DNA of 64,000 nucleotides from DATFDN01 sp963756545 (GTDB lineage Bacteria; Pseudomonadota; Alphaproteobacteria; Acetobacterales; Acetobacteraceae). The position numbers were made by a program, and so were the translations under genes. Location: assembly GCA_963756545.1 (NCBI GenBank), contig CAVWNY010000001.1, positions 930,001 to 994,000 of the forward strand. The letters are read 5' to 3'. Positions 34,111 through 43,336 of the stretch are shown here, piece by piece. The notes under the pieces are model-generated. The model worked only from the letters and a program-made list of their open reading frames with translations. It searched no databases and was not told where the DNA came from. The stretch's first letter is position 1. Every line of letters starts with the position of its first letter.

Positions 34111-34371
34111 TCAACCCGCCCTAAGGATGGTGTCGACCCAGCCATCCCTGGGGTCGGCCGCCGGCGAGGCCTGAAGCTTCATCAGGTGCGCGATGGCCGT
34201 TCTGATGTGACTCGCCAGGGTTCTACGCTCGGAGGCGCCCAAGCTCTCGATCTCCTCGGCCACGTTCTCCCAATCCACGGGCGCGTTGGAACGCTCACCC
34301 GCGGCGGAACGGAGCGCCTGCGCCTGTTGCTCGGCCCATCGTGCGAGGTCAGTGCGGTAAAGCCCACCCAC
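34111..34371 (-). CDS. DUF29 family protein, probably truncated
   Basis: An 86-residue protein with the start of a DUF29 domain: LYRTDLARWAEQQAQALR, then DWENVAEEIESLGASERR and a helix with MKLQASP. Full-length members are about 140-160 residues; here the reading ends at GWVDTILRAG, so the C-terminal part is missing. The GTG at 34371 is used; no strong ribosome site is visible. DUF29 genes are frequent in cyanobacteria and alphaproteobacteria and their role is unknown. It lies 32 bases before ispDF on the same strand. Confidence 0.6.
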   Translation of the reverse strand: MGGLYRTDLARWAEQQAQALRSAAGERSNAPVDWENVAEEIESLGASERRTLASHIRTAIAHLMKLQASPAADPRDGWVDTILRAG

Positions 34372-34418
34372 TACGGAAACATAGCATCGCTGGGTGGAAC
34401 GGCAAATTCTCCCAGGTC

Positions 34419-36314
34419 TCAGTGGAGAAAGCCGGTCGACAGCCACGGCACGGCGGCCACGATGATGAGGGCCGCAACCAGTGTCGCCATATAGGGCCAC
34501 ACTCGCCCGAGCGACTCATCGCTGCTCGCCCGGCCGATCAGGCAGGTCTGATAGAAGCCGACGCCGAACGGCGGCGAGAACAGGCCGATCCCCATGGCCA
34601 GGATGGCGACGATTGCGTAGTGGACAACGTTGACCCCGACCTGCTCGGCGATCGGAAACAGCAGCGGCCCGAACAGCACCATCGCCGGCAGCCCTTCAAG
34701 CACGCTGCCGAGGACGATGAACAGAACGATCGAGACCGCCAGAAACCCGACCTTGCCGCCGGGCAGGCTGCCCATCATCACGGCGAGCGAGTGGGCGAAA
34801 CCGGCCTGGGTCAATGCCCACGCCATCGCCGAGGCGGTGCCGATGATCAGCAGGATCGCACCCGAGAGTGACGCGGTCTCGACGAGCAGCGGTAGAACCC
34901 GCCGCAAGTCGAAGCAGCGGTAAACGAAAGCGCCGACAAGCACCGAATACACGGTGCCGACGGTCGCGACCTCGGTGGCCGTCGCGATGCCGGCGAGAAC
35001 GGCATAGCGGATCAGGAATGGCAGGATGAGGGCGGGGATGGCGATGATGAACAGCCGAACGGCTTGCCTGGCGCTCACACGTTCCCCGCTCGGCTTTTCA
35101 CGGCGGCTGCGAAAGAAGATCAGGATTATAAGCGCGGCCGCGGCGACGCCGGCCGGCAACAGCCCGCCGGTGAACAGTGCGGAGGTCGATACGCCGGTCA
35201 CCGCGCCGACGATGATGAGGACAAGGCTCGGCGGGATGGTCTCCGACATCGCCGCCGAGGAGGCCAGTTGCGCCACCAACTCCCCCGGATGGGCGCCGCG
35301 CCGCTTCATCTCCGGGAGCAGCACCGGTGCGATCGCCGCTTGATCCGCCGCCTTCGATCCCGAGATCCCGGCGACAAGATACATGGCTCCGATCAGCGAG
35401 TAGGAGAGGCCGCCGCGCATGTGGCCCACAAGCGCGCTGAGGCAATCGACGAGCGCGCGCGCGATCCCGGTCATCTCCAGAAGCAGGCCGAGCACGACGA
35501 ACATCGGCACCGCGAGCAGTTCGATCGACGACATGCCTTGGTCCATCTGGCTAATGATGACCGACAGCGGAATCATCGACGTGTAGAAGATGTAGGCGGC
35601 CGTGGAGACGCCGAAACTGAAGGCGATGGGTATGCCGCAGACGATGTAGAGGCCCACCATCCCGACGAAGAAGATCACCAGGTTCGCGTTTCCGATATCA
35701 TCGAACACCGGTTCGAGCAGCCAGAATCCGATGCCGATCATAAGGCCGATGCCGAACGTGACGAGAAGCTCGCGCCAGGTCGCCCCCGCTAAGAGCTGCC
35801 GGACGGCGGTAAGGAGCAGAAGCACGAGTGCCACGAGTTCCCCGGCGATCTCCCACGAACCCGGGATTTGCAGCGTCGGCATGGTGATCGCCTGCTGCTG
35901 CTGCATGTAGTCGATGCCGGGCACCACGAGCACGCAGGTGAACACCGCGGTGGCCAGCGCCGACAGTCTCCCGAGGACCCTCCGACTGGAGGGGCCGAGC
36001 CGCGCGACGAAGACCGTCATGCGCATGTGCTCGGACCGGCGCAGCGCGATCACCGCTCCGAGGCTCACGAGCCAGAGGAAGAGCACCTCGCCGAGTTCGC
36101 CAGTCCAGACGAGCGGATTGTCCAGCAGGTAGCGCCAGATGACCCCCGCGAACAGGATGCCGATCTCGATGAGGACGAGGGCGGCGGCCGCGATCTCGCA
36201 AAAACCGTCGATCAGCCTGTCGAGGGTGCCGAGATAGCGGGTCGCCGCCTGCCGCACCAAGCGGGTCCCGTGTGTCAGCCCAGGGATCCGGTGTATTTCT
36301 CCAGGGCCGACCAT
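34419..36314 (-). CDS. TRAP transporter fused permease (DctQ-DctM)
   Basis: A roughly 631-residue membrane protein joining the small (DctQ) and large (DctM) subunits of a sodium-driven TRAP importer. The DctQ part covers about residues 30-180 (IWRYLLDNPLVWTGELGEVLFLW). The DctM part follows from about 210 with many helices, including VPMFVVLGLLLEMTGIA and the SGSKAADQAAIAPVLLPEMK region typical of the family. The start is uncertain: ATG 36314 overlaps the upstream binding-protein gene by 40 bases, while GTG 36257 would begin after its stop. Confidence 0.9.
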   Translation of the reverse strand: MVGPGEIHRIPGLTHGTRLVRQAATRYLGTLDRLIDGFCEIAAAALVLIEIGILFAGVIWRYLLDNPLVWTGELGEVLFLWLVSLGAVIALRRSEHMRMTVFVARLGPSSRRVLGRLSALATAVFTCVLVVPGIDYMQQQQAITMPTLQIPGSWEIAGELVALVLLLLTAVRQLLAGATWRELLVTFGIGLMIGIGFWLLEPVFDDIGNANLVIFFVGMVGLYIVCGIPIAFSFGVSTAAYIFYTSMIPLSVIISQMDQGMSSIELLAVPMFVVLGLLLEMTGIARALVDCLSALVGHMRGGLSYSLIGAMYLVAGISGSKAADQAAIAPVLLPEMKRRGAHPGELVAQLASSAAMSETIPPSLVLIIVGAVTGVSTSALFTGGLLPAGVAAAALIILIFFRSRREKPSGERVSARQAVRLFIIAIPALILPFLIRYAVLAGIATATEVATVGTVYSVLVGAFVYRCFDLRRVLPLLVETASLSGAILLIIGTASAMAWALTQAGFAHSLAVMMGSLPGGKVGFLAVSIVLFIVLGSVLEGLPAMVLFGPLLFPIAEQVGVNVVHYAIVAILAMGIGLFSPPFGVGFYQTCLIGRASSDESLGRVWPYMATLVAALIIVAAVPWLSTGFLH

Positions 36315-37288
36315 AGTGGCGCGCCGAACTTGGCCTGCCATTGCTTGTAGAAGCCAGACTTCACCAGCGCCTCGCGAAACAGGCTCGTGTCTGGCGTGTT
36401 AAAGGTCAGTCCTTGCGACGTGAGCTTGGCCTGGAGCGAATCGTTAAGAGTTTCGCTCGCGGTGCGCTGCGTGAGCGCCTGCGCGTCGAAGGCGTCGGCG
36501 ACGATCTTGCGGTAGTCCGCCGGCATGCCCTTCCAATAGGCGCCGTTCATCAAAAGCCAGTAGCCGACCCACATGTGGTTGGTCAGCGAGCAGTATTTCT
36601 GCACTTGGTAGAATTTCTGGGTCTCGATGATGCTCAGCGGGTTTTCCTGCCCATCGACGACGCGCGTCTGCAGCGCCGTATAGAGTTCGGCCACGTTGAG
36701 GGTGACCGGCGCCGCGCCGAGATCCTTGAACAGCGATAGCGAGATCGGGCTTGGTGGCACCCGTATCTTGAAGCCGTGAAGATCGTCCGGCGTCTTGATC
36801 GGCTTGGTGCTCGAAGTGATCTCGCGGAAGCCCTCATCCCAGATCCGTGGCATCGGTTGGAGACCGGTCTTGGCGATGTCGGCGCGCACGATATCGCCGA
36901 CCGAGCCGTCGAGCGCGCTCCACGCGGCCTTCGCGTCCTTGAAGGCAAAGCCGATGTTGTCGATCGCGGCGCTTGGTACCAGCGTCGCGAGGATATTGTC
37001 GCCGATCCCCATCATCTGGATCGCCCCAACGCGGACGTCCGACAGCATATGCGTGTCGTCGCCGAGCTGGTTGCTCGGAAAGACTTGGACCTCGACGCCG
37101 CCCTTGGTTGCCGCCTTGATCTGGTCTCCCGCGGCGGTCACGTGCTGAGTGGTCGGGTGATCCGCCGGCAGATCGATGCCGAATTTGATGACATAGCGCC
37201 GCGCCGCCCGCACTGGCCGCGAAATCAGTCCGCCCGCTCCCGCCGCCGCGCCGGCCAGAAACTGCTTGCGGGTCATCGCGATTGCCAT
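36275..37288 (-). CDS. TRAP transporter substrate-binding protein (DctP)
   Basis: A 337-residue periplasmic DctP-family binding protein that feeds the fused permease encoded next. The N-terminus is a signal peptide (TRKQFLAGAAAGAGGLI, then PVRAA). DctP hallmarks are LPADHPTTQHV, GVEVQVFPSNQLGDD, LHGFKIRVPPSP, the ARG-type ligand region near KIRVPP, and VVDGQENPLSII. The substrate is probably an organic acid, but cannot be named. ATG at 37288 has GGAGGA seven bases upstream. The gene is divergent from dusB across 125 bases. Confidence 0.92.
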   Translation of the reverse strand: MAIAMTRKQFLAGAAAGAGGLISRPVRAARRYVIKFGIDLPADHPTTQHVTAAGDQIKAATKGGVEVQVFPSNQLGDDTHMLSDVRVGAIQMMGIGDNILATLVPSAAIDNIGFAFKDAKAAWSALDGSVGDIVRADIAKTGLQPMPRIWDEGFREITSSTKPIKTPDDLHGFKIRVPPSPISLSLFKDLGAAPVTLNVAELYTALQTRVVDGQENPLSIIETQKFYQVQKYCSLTNHMWVGYWLLMNGAYWKGMPADYRKIVADAFDAQALTQRTASETLNDSLQAKLTSQGLTFNTPDTSLFREALVKSGFYKQWQAKFGAPLWSALEKYTGSLG

Positions 37289-37413
37289 CGGAGCGTCCTC
37301 CGGTTTCAAGCCCGTTTGCTCTGTGACGGCGTACCCGAGCGTTGTCAACTTGACCCGAACTCCGCGCCTGACCGTTGCACCACCCCACCTTGTGGCAGTA
37401 GTTTGCCCAAATC

Positions 37414-38484
37414 ATGGGCATGTGTCTTACCTCTACCACAACGCCGCTTGCGCCGATTGACCTCGGCGGAGGCGTGCGGATTGACGTGCCTGTTATCCTG
37501 GCGCCGATGTCGGGCGTCACCGACCTGCCGTTTCGCCGGCTCGCCAAGCAGCAGGGCGCGGGCATGGTGGTCTCGGAAATGATCGCCTCGTGGGCGATGG
37601 TGCGGGAGAACCGCAACACGCTCCGCATGGCCGATGTGGACGGATGCGGCGGCGTCAGCGCCGTCCAGTTGGCCGGCTGCGACCCGGACGCCATGGCCGA
37701 GGCGGCGCGGCTCGCGGTCGATCGCGGGGCCGACCTCATCGACATCAATTTCGGCTGCCCGGTCAAGAAGGTGGCGCTCGGCCAGCAGGCGGGCTCCGCG
37801 CTGATGCGCGACGAGGCCGCCGCAGGCGCGATCCTAAAGGCGACGGTGAACGCGGTCCGCGTACCCGTCACCCTGAAGATGCGCATGGGCTGGGATCATG
37901 CCAGCCTGAACGCCCCGCGCCTCGCCAGCATCGCCGAGCAGGCTGGCATCCGCATGGTCACCGTTCATGGCCGTACCCGCCAGCAGTTCTACACCGGCAC
38001 CGCCGATTGGGACTTCATCGCGGCGGTGAAGGACGCGGTCGGCATCCCCGTCATCGCCAACGGCGACATCCTGACCGAGGACGACGCGGCCGACGCGCTT
38101 CGCCGGTCCGGGGCCGATGGCGTGATGATCGGGCGCGGCTGCTACGGCCGTCCCTGGTTCGCCGCGCATGCCGCCCATTTCCTCCGCACCGGCGCGCGGC
38201 TGGCCGAACCGGCGCTGGACATCCAGCGCGCGATCCTCCTCGCCCATTATCGCGCCATGCTCGCCCATTACGGGATCGAGGCGGGGCTGCGCCTCGCGCG
38301 CAAGCACGTCTCCTGGTATTCGCGCGGCCTGCCCGGCTCGGCCGAGTTCCGCGCCGAGATGAACAGGATGGCCGAGGCCCGAGCCGTCGTCGACCGGATC
38401 GAGAAGTTTTACGACCACCTGATCGCGGTGGGCGTGCGACGCGCGCCTCCGTTCCGCGAGCCGGCGTTGGCGGAGGCGGCGTGA
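37414..38484 (+). CDS. dusB: tRNA-dihydrouridine synthase DusB (NifR3)
   Basis: A 356-residue FMN enzyme that reduces uridines in tRNA. The TIM-barrel motifs are APMSGVTDLPFRRL, NFGCPVKKVA with catalytic Cys near 115, TLKMRMGWD, HGRTRQQFYTG and the FMN-phosphate site IGRGCYGRPW. It heads the operon dusB-ntrB-ntrC-ntrY-ntrX, the classical nifR3-ntrBC arrangement of alphaproteobacteria. Its stop overlaps the ntrB start by four bases. Confidence 0.95.
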   Translation: MGMCLTSTTTPLAPIDLGGGVRIDVPVILAPMSGVTDLPFRRLAKQQGAGMVVSEMIASWAMVRENRNTLRMADVDGCGGVSAVQLAGCDPDAMAEAARLAVDRGADLIDINFGCPVKKVALGQQAGSALMRDEAAAGAILKATVNAVRVPVTLKMRMGWDHASLNAPRLASIAEQAGIRMVTVHGRTRQQFYTGTADWDFIAAVKDAVGIPVIANGDILTEDDAADALRRSGADGVMIGRGCYGRPWFAAHAAHFLRTGARLAEPALDIQRAILLAHYRAMLAHYGIEAGLRLARKHVSWYSRGLPGSAEFRAEMNRMAEARAVVDRIEKFYDHLIAVGVRRAPPFREPALAEAA

Positions 38485-39653
38485 ACGGCGCGGCGGGCAC
38501 GCTGGCCGAGGTCGCCCGATTGCGCGACCGGTCGTGCCCGCCCGAGGCCGGGATGATCCTGGCCGCACTGCCGGTTCCCGTCGTGCTCCTCGATCCGGAC
38601 GACCGCTTCCGCTTCGCCAACCAGGCGGCGGAGCAGTTCTTCGACGCCTCCGCCCCCCACCTCGGACAGCTTCGGCTGACCGACCTGATCCCGCCGGATA
38701 ACCCGCTTTTCCTCCTTCTCGCGAAGGTGCGCGCCCAGGACGTGACCATCGCGGATCACGATCTGACGATAGAAAGCCCGCGCCTGCACAAGCCTGGCAT
38801 CACCGTGCTCGCCTCCCCCCTGCCGGAGCAGCCGGGGGCCGTGCTGCTGGTGCTGCATGACGCCTCGGCCGCCCGCGCGCTGGATCGCCAGCTGGCCTTC
38901 CGCGGCGCTGCCCGCAGCGTGACCGGCATGGCGGCGATTCTGGCCCATGAAGTCAAGAACCCGCTCTCGGGCATTCGCGGCGCCGCGCAGCTCCTGGAAT
39001 CGAGCGTCGCCGGCCCCGACCAGGAACTGACCGTGCTGATCCGCGACGAGGCCGATCGCATCAGCGCGCTGGTCGACCGCATGGAGATGTTCGGCCAGAA
39101 GCCGCTGGCGCGCGCGGCGGTGAACATTCATCGCGTGCTGGACCACGTGCGCCGGCTCGCGGAGAGCGGCTTCGCGACACGGGTGCGCTTTCAGGCGGTG
39201 TACGATCCCTCCCTGCCGCCAGTCTTCGGCAACCGGGACCAGCTCATCCAGGCGGTGCTGAACCTTGTGAAGAACGCCGCCGAGGCGATGGCCGGCCAGC
39301 CCGACGCGGAAATCCAGCTCCTGACCCGCTTCCAGCACGGCGTCCGGGTGATCGTGCCGGGCTCGTCGCAGCGGCTCGACCTGCCACTTCTGGTGGCGGT
39401 GCGCGACAACGGCCCCGGCATTCCCGACGACCTCCGGCCGCATCTGTTCGAGCCATTCGTCACCACGAAGTCCGCCGGTAGCGGGCTCGGGCTCGCGCTC
39501 GTGGCGAAGATCGTGGGCGATCACGGCGGCCTTGTGGAGGTCGACAGCCGCCCCGGCCGCACCGATGTCCGGCTGCACCTGCCGGTGGTGGCCGACGAGG
39601 ACGCGATGGCTGACCCGCTCGGCGCTCCAGGGATCTCCGGCGCGATCCGATGA
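38481..39653 (+). CDS. ntrB: nitrogen regulation sensor kinase NtrB
   Basis: A 390-residue cytoplasmic histidine kinase that controls NtrC according to nitrogen status through PII. A PAS domain (about 25-135, LDPDDRFRFANQAAEQFF) precedes the His box ILAHEVKNPLSGIRGAAQ, the N box LNLVKNAAEAM, and the G boxes DNGPGIP and GSGLGLALV. GTG at 38481 overlaps the dusB stop (GTGA). Its stop overlaps the ntrC start by four bases. Confidence 0.95.
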   Translation: MNGAAGTLAEVARLRDRSCPPEAGMILAALPVPVVLLDPDDRFRFANQAAEQFFDASAPHLGQLRLTDLIPPDNPLFLLLAKVRAQDVTIADHDLTIESPRLHKPGITVLASPLPEQPGAVLLVLHDASAARALDRQLAFRGAARSVTGMAAILAHEVKNPLSGIRGAAQLLESSVAGPDQELTVLIRDEADRISALVDRMEMFGQKPLARAAVNIHRVLDHVRRLAESGFATRVRFQAVYDPSLPPVFGNRDQLIQAVLNLVKNAAEAMAGQPDAEIQLLTRFQHGVRVIVPGSSQRLDLPLLVAVRDNGPGIPDDLRPHLFEPFVTTKSAGSGLGLALVAKIVGDHGGLVEVDSRPGRTDVRLHLPVVADEDAMADPLGAPGISGAIR

Positions 39654-41105
39654 GCCCACCCACGATCCTCGTCGCCGACGATGACCGCTCGATCCGAACC
39701 GTGCTGACCCAGGCGCTCGGGCGGTCGGGGTATCAGGTCCGCTCGACCGGCCAAGCGGCGACGCTGTGGCGCTGGGTGGAGGACGGCGAGGGCGACCTGG
39801 TGATCACCGACGTCATCATGCCCGACGAGAACGGGCTGGATCTTGTCCCGCGAATCCGCCGCATCCGTCCCGATCTGCGGGTGATCGTGATGAGCGCGCA
39901 ATCGACGCTGATGACCGCGGTGAAGGCGGCGCAGCGCGGCGCCTTCGAGTATCTGCCGAAGCCGTTCGACCTGCGAGACCTGCTGGCGACCGTGGCCCGC
40001 GCCCTCGCCGCGCCGACCGAGGCAGCACCGATGCCGGCCGCGGAGCGCGACCCCGAGGACGACCTGCCGCTGATCGGGCGCAGTCCGGCGATGCAGGAGA
40101 TTCTATCGCACCATCGCCCGGCTCACGACCGCCGATTTGACCGTGATGATCAACGGCGAGTCCGGGACCGGCAAGGAGTTGGTCGCGCGCGCCCTGCACG
40201 ATCACGGCAAGCGGCGTGGCGGCCCGTTCGTCGCCATCAACATGGCTGCGATCCCGCGCGAGCTGATCGAAAGCGAACTGTTCGGCCACGAGCGCGGCGC
40301 CTTCACCGGCGCGCTGAACCGCAACGCCGGCCGGTTCGAGCAGGCGGCCGGCGGCACGCTATTTCTCGACGAGATCGGCGATATGCCGGCCGAGGCGCAG
40401 ACGCGGCTGCTTCGTGTGTTGCAGGAAGGCGAGTTCACCACCGTCGGCGGCCGCCAGCCGATCAGGGCCAACGTCCGCATCATCGCCGCCACCCACCGCG
40501 ACCTGCGCGCCGCCATCCGGCACGGCCAGTTCCGCGAGGATTTGTTCTATCGGCTGAACGTGGTCCCGATCCGGATTCCTCCGCTGCGCGAGCGGGCCGA
40601 GGACATCGCGGTGCTCGCCCGCCACTTCCTCGACCGCGCGCGCGCCGACGGCCTGCCTCCGAAGTCGCTCGACCAGGGCGCGGTCGATCGGCTGAAGCGT
40701 TACAGCTGGCCCGGCAACGTGCGCGAAGTGGAGAATTTGATGCGCCGGCTGGCCGCGCTCTGCCCCGACGACACGATCGGCGTCGCCGCGATCGAGGCGG
40801 AGCTGACGGAGGCGGCGACCGCTGAGCCGGGTTCCCAGAATGCTTCCCTGGGCGGGCCGGAGCCGCTGGCGCACGCCGTGGAGCGGCACATCCGCGCCTT
40901 CCTGGCCGCGCACGAGGGCGGGCCGGGTCCGTCGGACGTCTATACCCGCGTGATGGCCGAGGTGGAGCGGCCGCTTATTCGCCTGATGCTGGCGGCCACG
41001 CGCGGCAATCAGATCAAGGCTGCCGCCATGCTGGGTCTGAACCGCAACACGTTGCGCAAGAAGATCCGCGATCTCGACATCCCACTCACGCGGGGGGGGC
41101 CGTGA
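39650..41105 (+). CDS. ntrC: nitrogen response regulator NtrC, one-base frameshift
   Basis: A sigma-54 activator of about 484 residues. The receiver domain (about 1-120) has DDD near 10-12 and the phospho-acceptor in VITDVIMPDENG. The AAA+ domain has Walker A GESGTGKE, the sigma-54 contact loop GAFTGA and Walker B LFLDEIGDMP. A Fis-type helix-turn-helix ends the protein (IKAAAMLGLNRNTLRKKI). The frame changes at 40103: one extra C in GAGATTCTATCGC separates the receiver part from the AAA+ part. Both sides are perfectly conserved otherwise, so I treat it as a functional gene with a likely sequencing error. Confidence 0.9.
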
Positions 41106-43336
41106 CCGTCTTGCCGCCACCCGAGCGAACGCGCCGGCGCGGATCCGACCGCGCGATCGGGTTCGGGAACCGCGTGGGCGAACTTCTGCTCGGCAAGGCG
41201 GTCACCATCGGCCTGGTCACGCTGGCGCTGGCGGTGGGCATCAGCACGTTCGTCATCCTGGCGCGGGGCGCGCCGCTCGGTCTGCAACGCGGCGCCAGCG
41301 TGGCGCTGGTGCTCGCCAATCTCTCGGTGCTGCTCTTGCTGGGCGCCGTGCTCGCCGGCCGGCTCACCCGCGTCTGGACGGAGCGACGACGCGGCTCGGC
41401 CGGGTCGCGGCTGCACGTGCGGCTCGTGCTGCTGTTCGGCGGCGTCGCGGTGGCGCCGGCGATCGTCGTGGCGGTGTTCGCCGTCGCCTTCTTTCATTTC
41501 GGAATCCAGTCCTGGTTCAACGATCCGGTTCGGACGGCGGTAACGGAATCGCTCCAGGTCGCGCGCGGCTATCTTGACGAGCATCGCAACAACGTCCGCG
41601 AGGTTGCGCTGGAGATGGCGAACGACCTGAACCGGGCCGGCGTCTATCTGCTGTCCGCGCCCGGCGTGTTCGCGCAGATATTGGGCGAGCAGACGACGCT
41701 GCGCGGGCTGACCGAGGCGGTGATCTACGACCCCGCGACGGGGCAGGTGATGGCCTCGGCGGGGCTGTTCGGCGGGATCGGCGCCGAGCCCGCGCCTGCC
41801 TGGGCGACCGATCAGGCGCGCCACGGCGACGTGGTCCTGATCAACTCGCCGGACGGGTCGCGGGTCCGCGCGGTGGTGCAGCTCGATTCGCACCCGTCGC
41901 TGATGCTGATGATCGGCCGTCCGGTCGATCCGCAGATCGTGGGCTACATGCAGCGGACCGAGCGCGCCGTGGCCGAATACAAGCGTCTCGACGAGAGCCG
42001 GTCCTGGCTGCAGGTCGCCTTCGCCTGGATCTTCGCGATGCTGGCGCTGCTGGTGCTCTCGGCGGCCGTCCTGATCGGGCTGTTGCTGGCAAACCAGATC
42101 GCCCGGCCCATTGCCGGGCTGATCACCGCGGCCGAGCGGGTGCGGGGCGGCGACCTGTCGGTGCGTGTGCCCGACCCGCCGACCGATGACGAGATCGCCG
42201 GCCTGTCGCGCGCGTTCAACCGCATGACCGGCCAGCTTGCCGCCCAGCGATCCGAGCTGATGGAGGCGTACCGCCAGATCGACGAGCGCCGGCGCTTCAC
42301 CGAGACGGTGCTGTCCGGCGTCTCGGCCGGCGTGATCGGGCTCGATACCAAGGGGCGGATCGAGCTGCCGAACAAGGCGGCCGACGAGTTGCTCGGCATC
42401 GACCTGCTGGCCGCGACCGGGCGGGCGCTCGCCGAGGTGGTGCCCGAGTTCGCGCCCTTGCTTGCCGCCGCCGGGGAGGGACCGGAGCGGGCGCGCACCG
42501 CCGAGGTGCAGATCGGCTCGACCAGCTCACGGCGCATTCTGATCGTGCGGATCGGCGCCGAGCTGACCGCCGGCGCAGTGCGCGGCTTCGTGGTGACGTT
42601 CGACGACATCACCGAGCTTCAGGCCGCTCAGCGCAAGGCGGCCTGGGCCGATGTCGCCCGCCGGATCGCCCACGAGATCAAGAACCCCCTCACGCCTATC
42701 CAGCTCGCGGCCGAGCGGCTGAAGCGGCGCTTTGCGCGCGAAATCACCTCCGACCCCGACACATTCGCCCAATGTGCCGACACGATCGTGCGTCACGTCG
42801 GAGATATGCGGCGCATGGTGGACGAATTCTCGGCCTTCGCCCGGATGCCGCAGCCTGTGATCAAGGCCGAGGACGTCGGCCGCATCGCGCGGGAAGCCCT
42901 GGTGCTGCAGAAGGCGGCGCGCCCCGAGATCGGGTGGGAAACGGATATCCCCGAACGCGGGCCGGTCGCCCCCTGCGATCGGCGGATGCTGCGCCAGGCG
43001 CTGACCAACCTTTTGCAGAACGCGGCCGATGCGGTGGCCATGCGCGCCGACGCTCACGAGGCTAGAACGGGGCGGATCGGACTTGCCGTGCATCCCGAAG
43101 GGGGTGCTGTGCGTATCAGTGTCTCGGACAACGGCATCGGTCTGCCGCAGGAGGACCGCGCTCGCCTGACGGAGCCGTATGTGACGCACAAGCCGAAGGG
43201 GACCGGGCTCGGGCTCGCGATCGCGAAGAAGATCATGGAGGAACATGGCGGGGGGCTCGCGCTCGACGACCGGCCGGACGGGCCGGGCGCGGTCGCCACG
43301 CTGAGCCTGCCAACGAGGATGGCCGATGCCGCATGA
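41102..43336 (+). CDS. ntrY: sensor histidine kinase NtrY
   Basis: A 744-residue membrane histidine kinase of the second nitrogen/redox system. Three or four hydrophobic segments in the first 115 residues and one near 310 frame a periplasmic part. HAMP (about 330-385), PAS (about 400-500), the His box RIAHEIKNPLTPIQLAAERL (split here as AHEIKNPLTPIQLAAE), the N box LTNLLQNAADAV and the G boxes DNGIGLP and GTGLGLAI follow in order. GTG at 41102 overlaps the ntrC stop (GTGA), and the stop overlaps ntrX by 11 bases. Confidence 0.95.
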   Translation: MTVLPPPERTRRRGSDRAIGFGNRVGELLLGKAVTIGLVTLALAVGISTFVILARGAPLGLQRGASVALVLANLSVLLLLGAVLAGRLTRVWTERRRGSAGSRLHVRLVLLFGGVAVAPAIVVAVFAVAFFHFGIQSWFNDPVRTAVTESLQVARGYLDEHRNNVREVALEMANDLNRAGVYLLSAPGVFAQILGEQTTLRGLTEAVIYDPATGQVMASAGLFGGIGAEPAPAWATDQARHGDVVLINSPDGSRVRAVVQLDSHPSLMLMIGRPVDPQIVGYMQRTERAVAEYKRLDESRSWLQVAFAWIFAMLALLVLSAAVLIGLLLANQIARPIAGLITAAERVRGGDLSVRVPDPPTDDEIAGLSRAFNRMTGQLAAQRSELMEAYRQIDERRRFTETVLSGVSAGVIGLDTKGRIELPNKAADELLGIDLLAATGRALAEVVPEFAPLLAAAGEGPERARTAEVQIGSTSSRRILIVRIGAELTAGAVRGFVVTFDDITELQAAQRKAAWADVARRIAHEIKNPLTPIQLAAERLKRRFAREITSDPDTFAQCADTIVRHVGDMRRMVDEFSAFARMPQPVIKAEDVGRIAREALVLQKAARPEIGWETDIPERGPVAPCDRRMLRQALTNLLQNAADAVAMRADAHEARTGRIGLAVHPEGGAVRISVSDNGIGLPQEDRARLTEPYVTHKPKGTGLGLAIAKKIMEEHGGGLALDDRPDGPGAVATLSLPTRMADAA

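Noticed and set aside
37391..37407. Sigma-54-like -24/-12 promoter (TGGCAG...TTTGCC) before dusB
   Set aside because: The GG-GC spacing is one base short and the element lies only about ten bases before the start codon, too close for a promoter of this start.
37590..38480. N-terminal extension of ntrB upstream into dusB
   Set aside because: The frame is open through dusB but is an out-of-frame reading of that gene; the NtrB family start fits GTG 38481.
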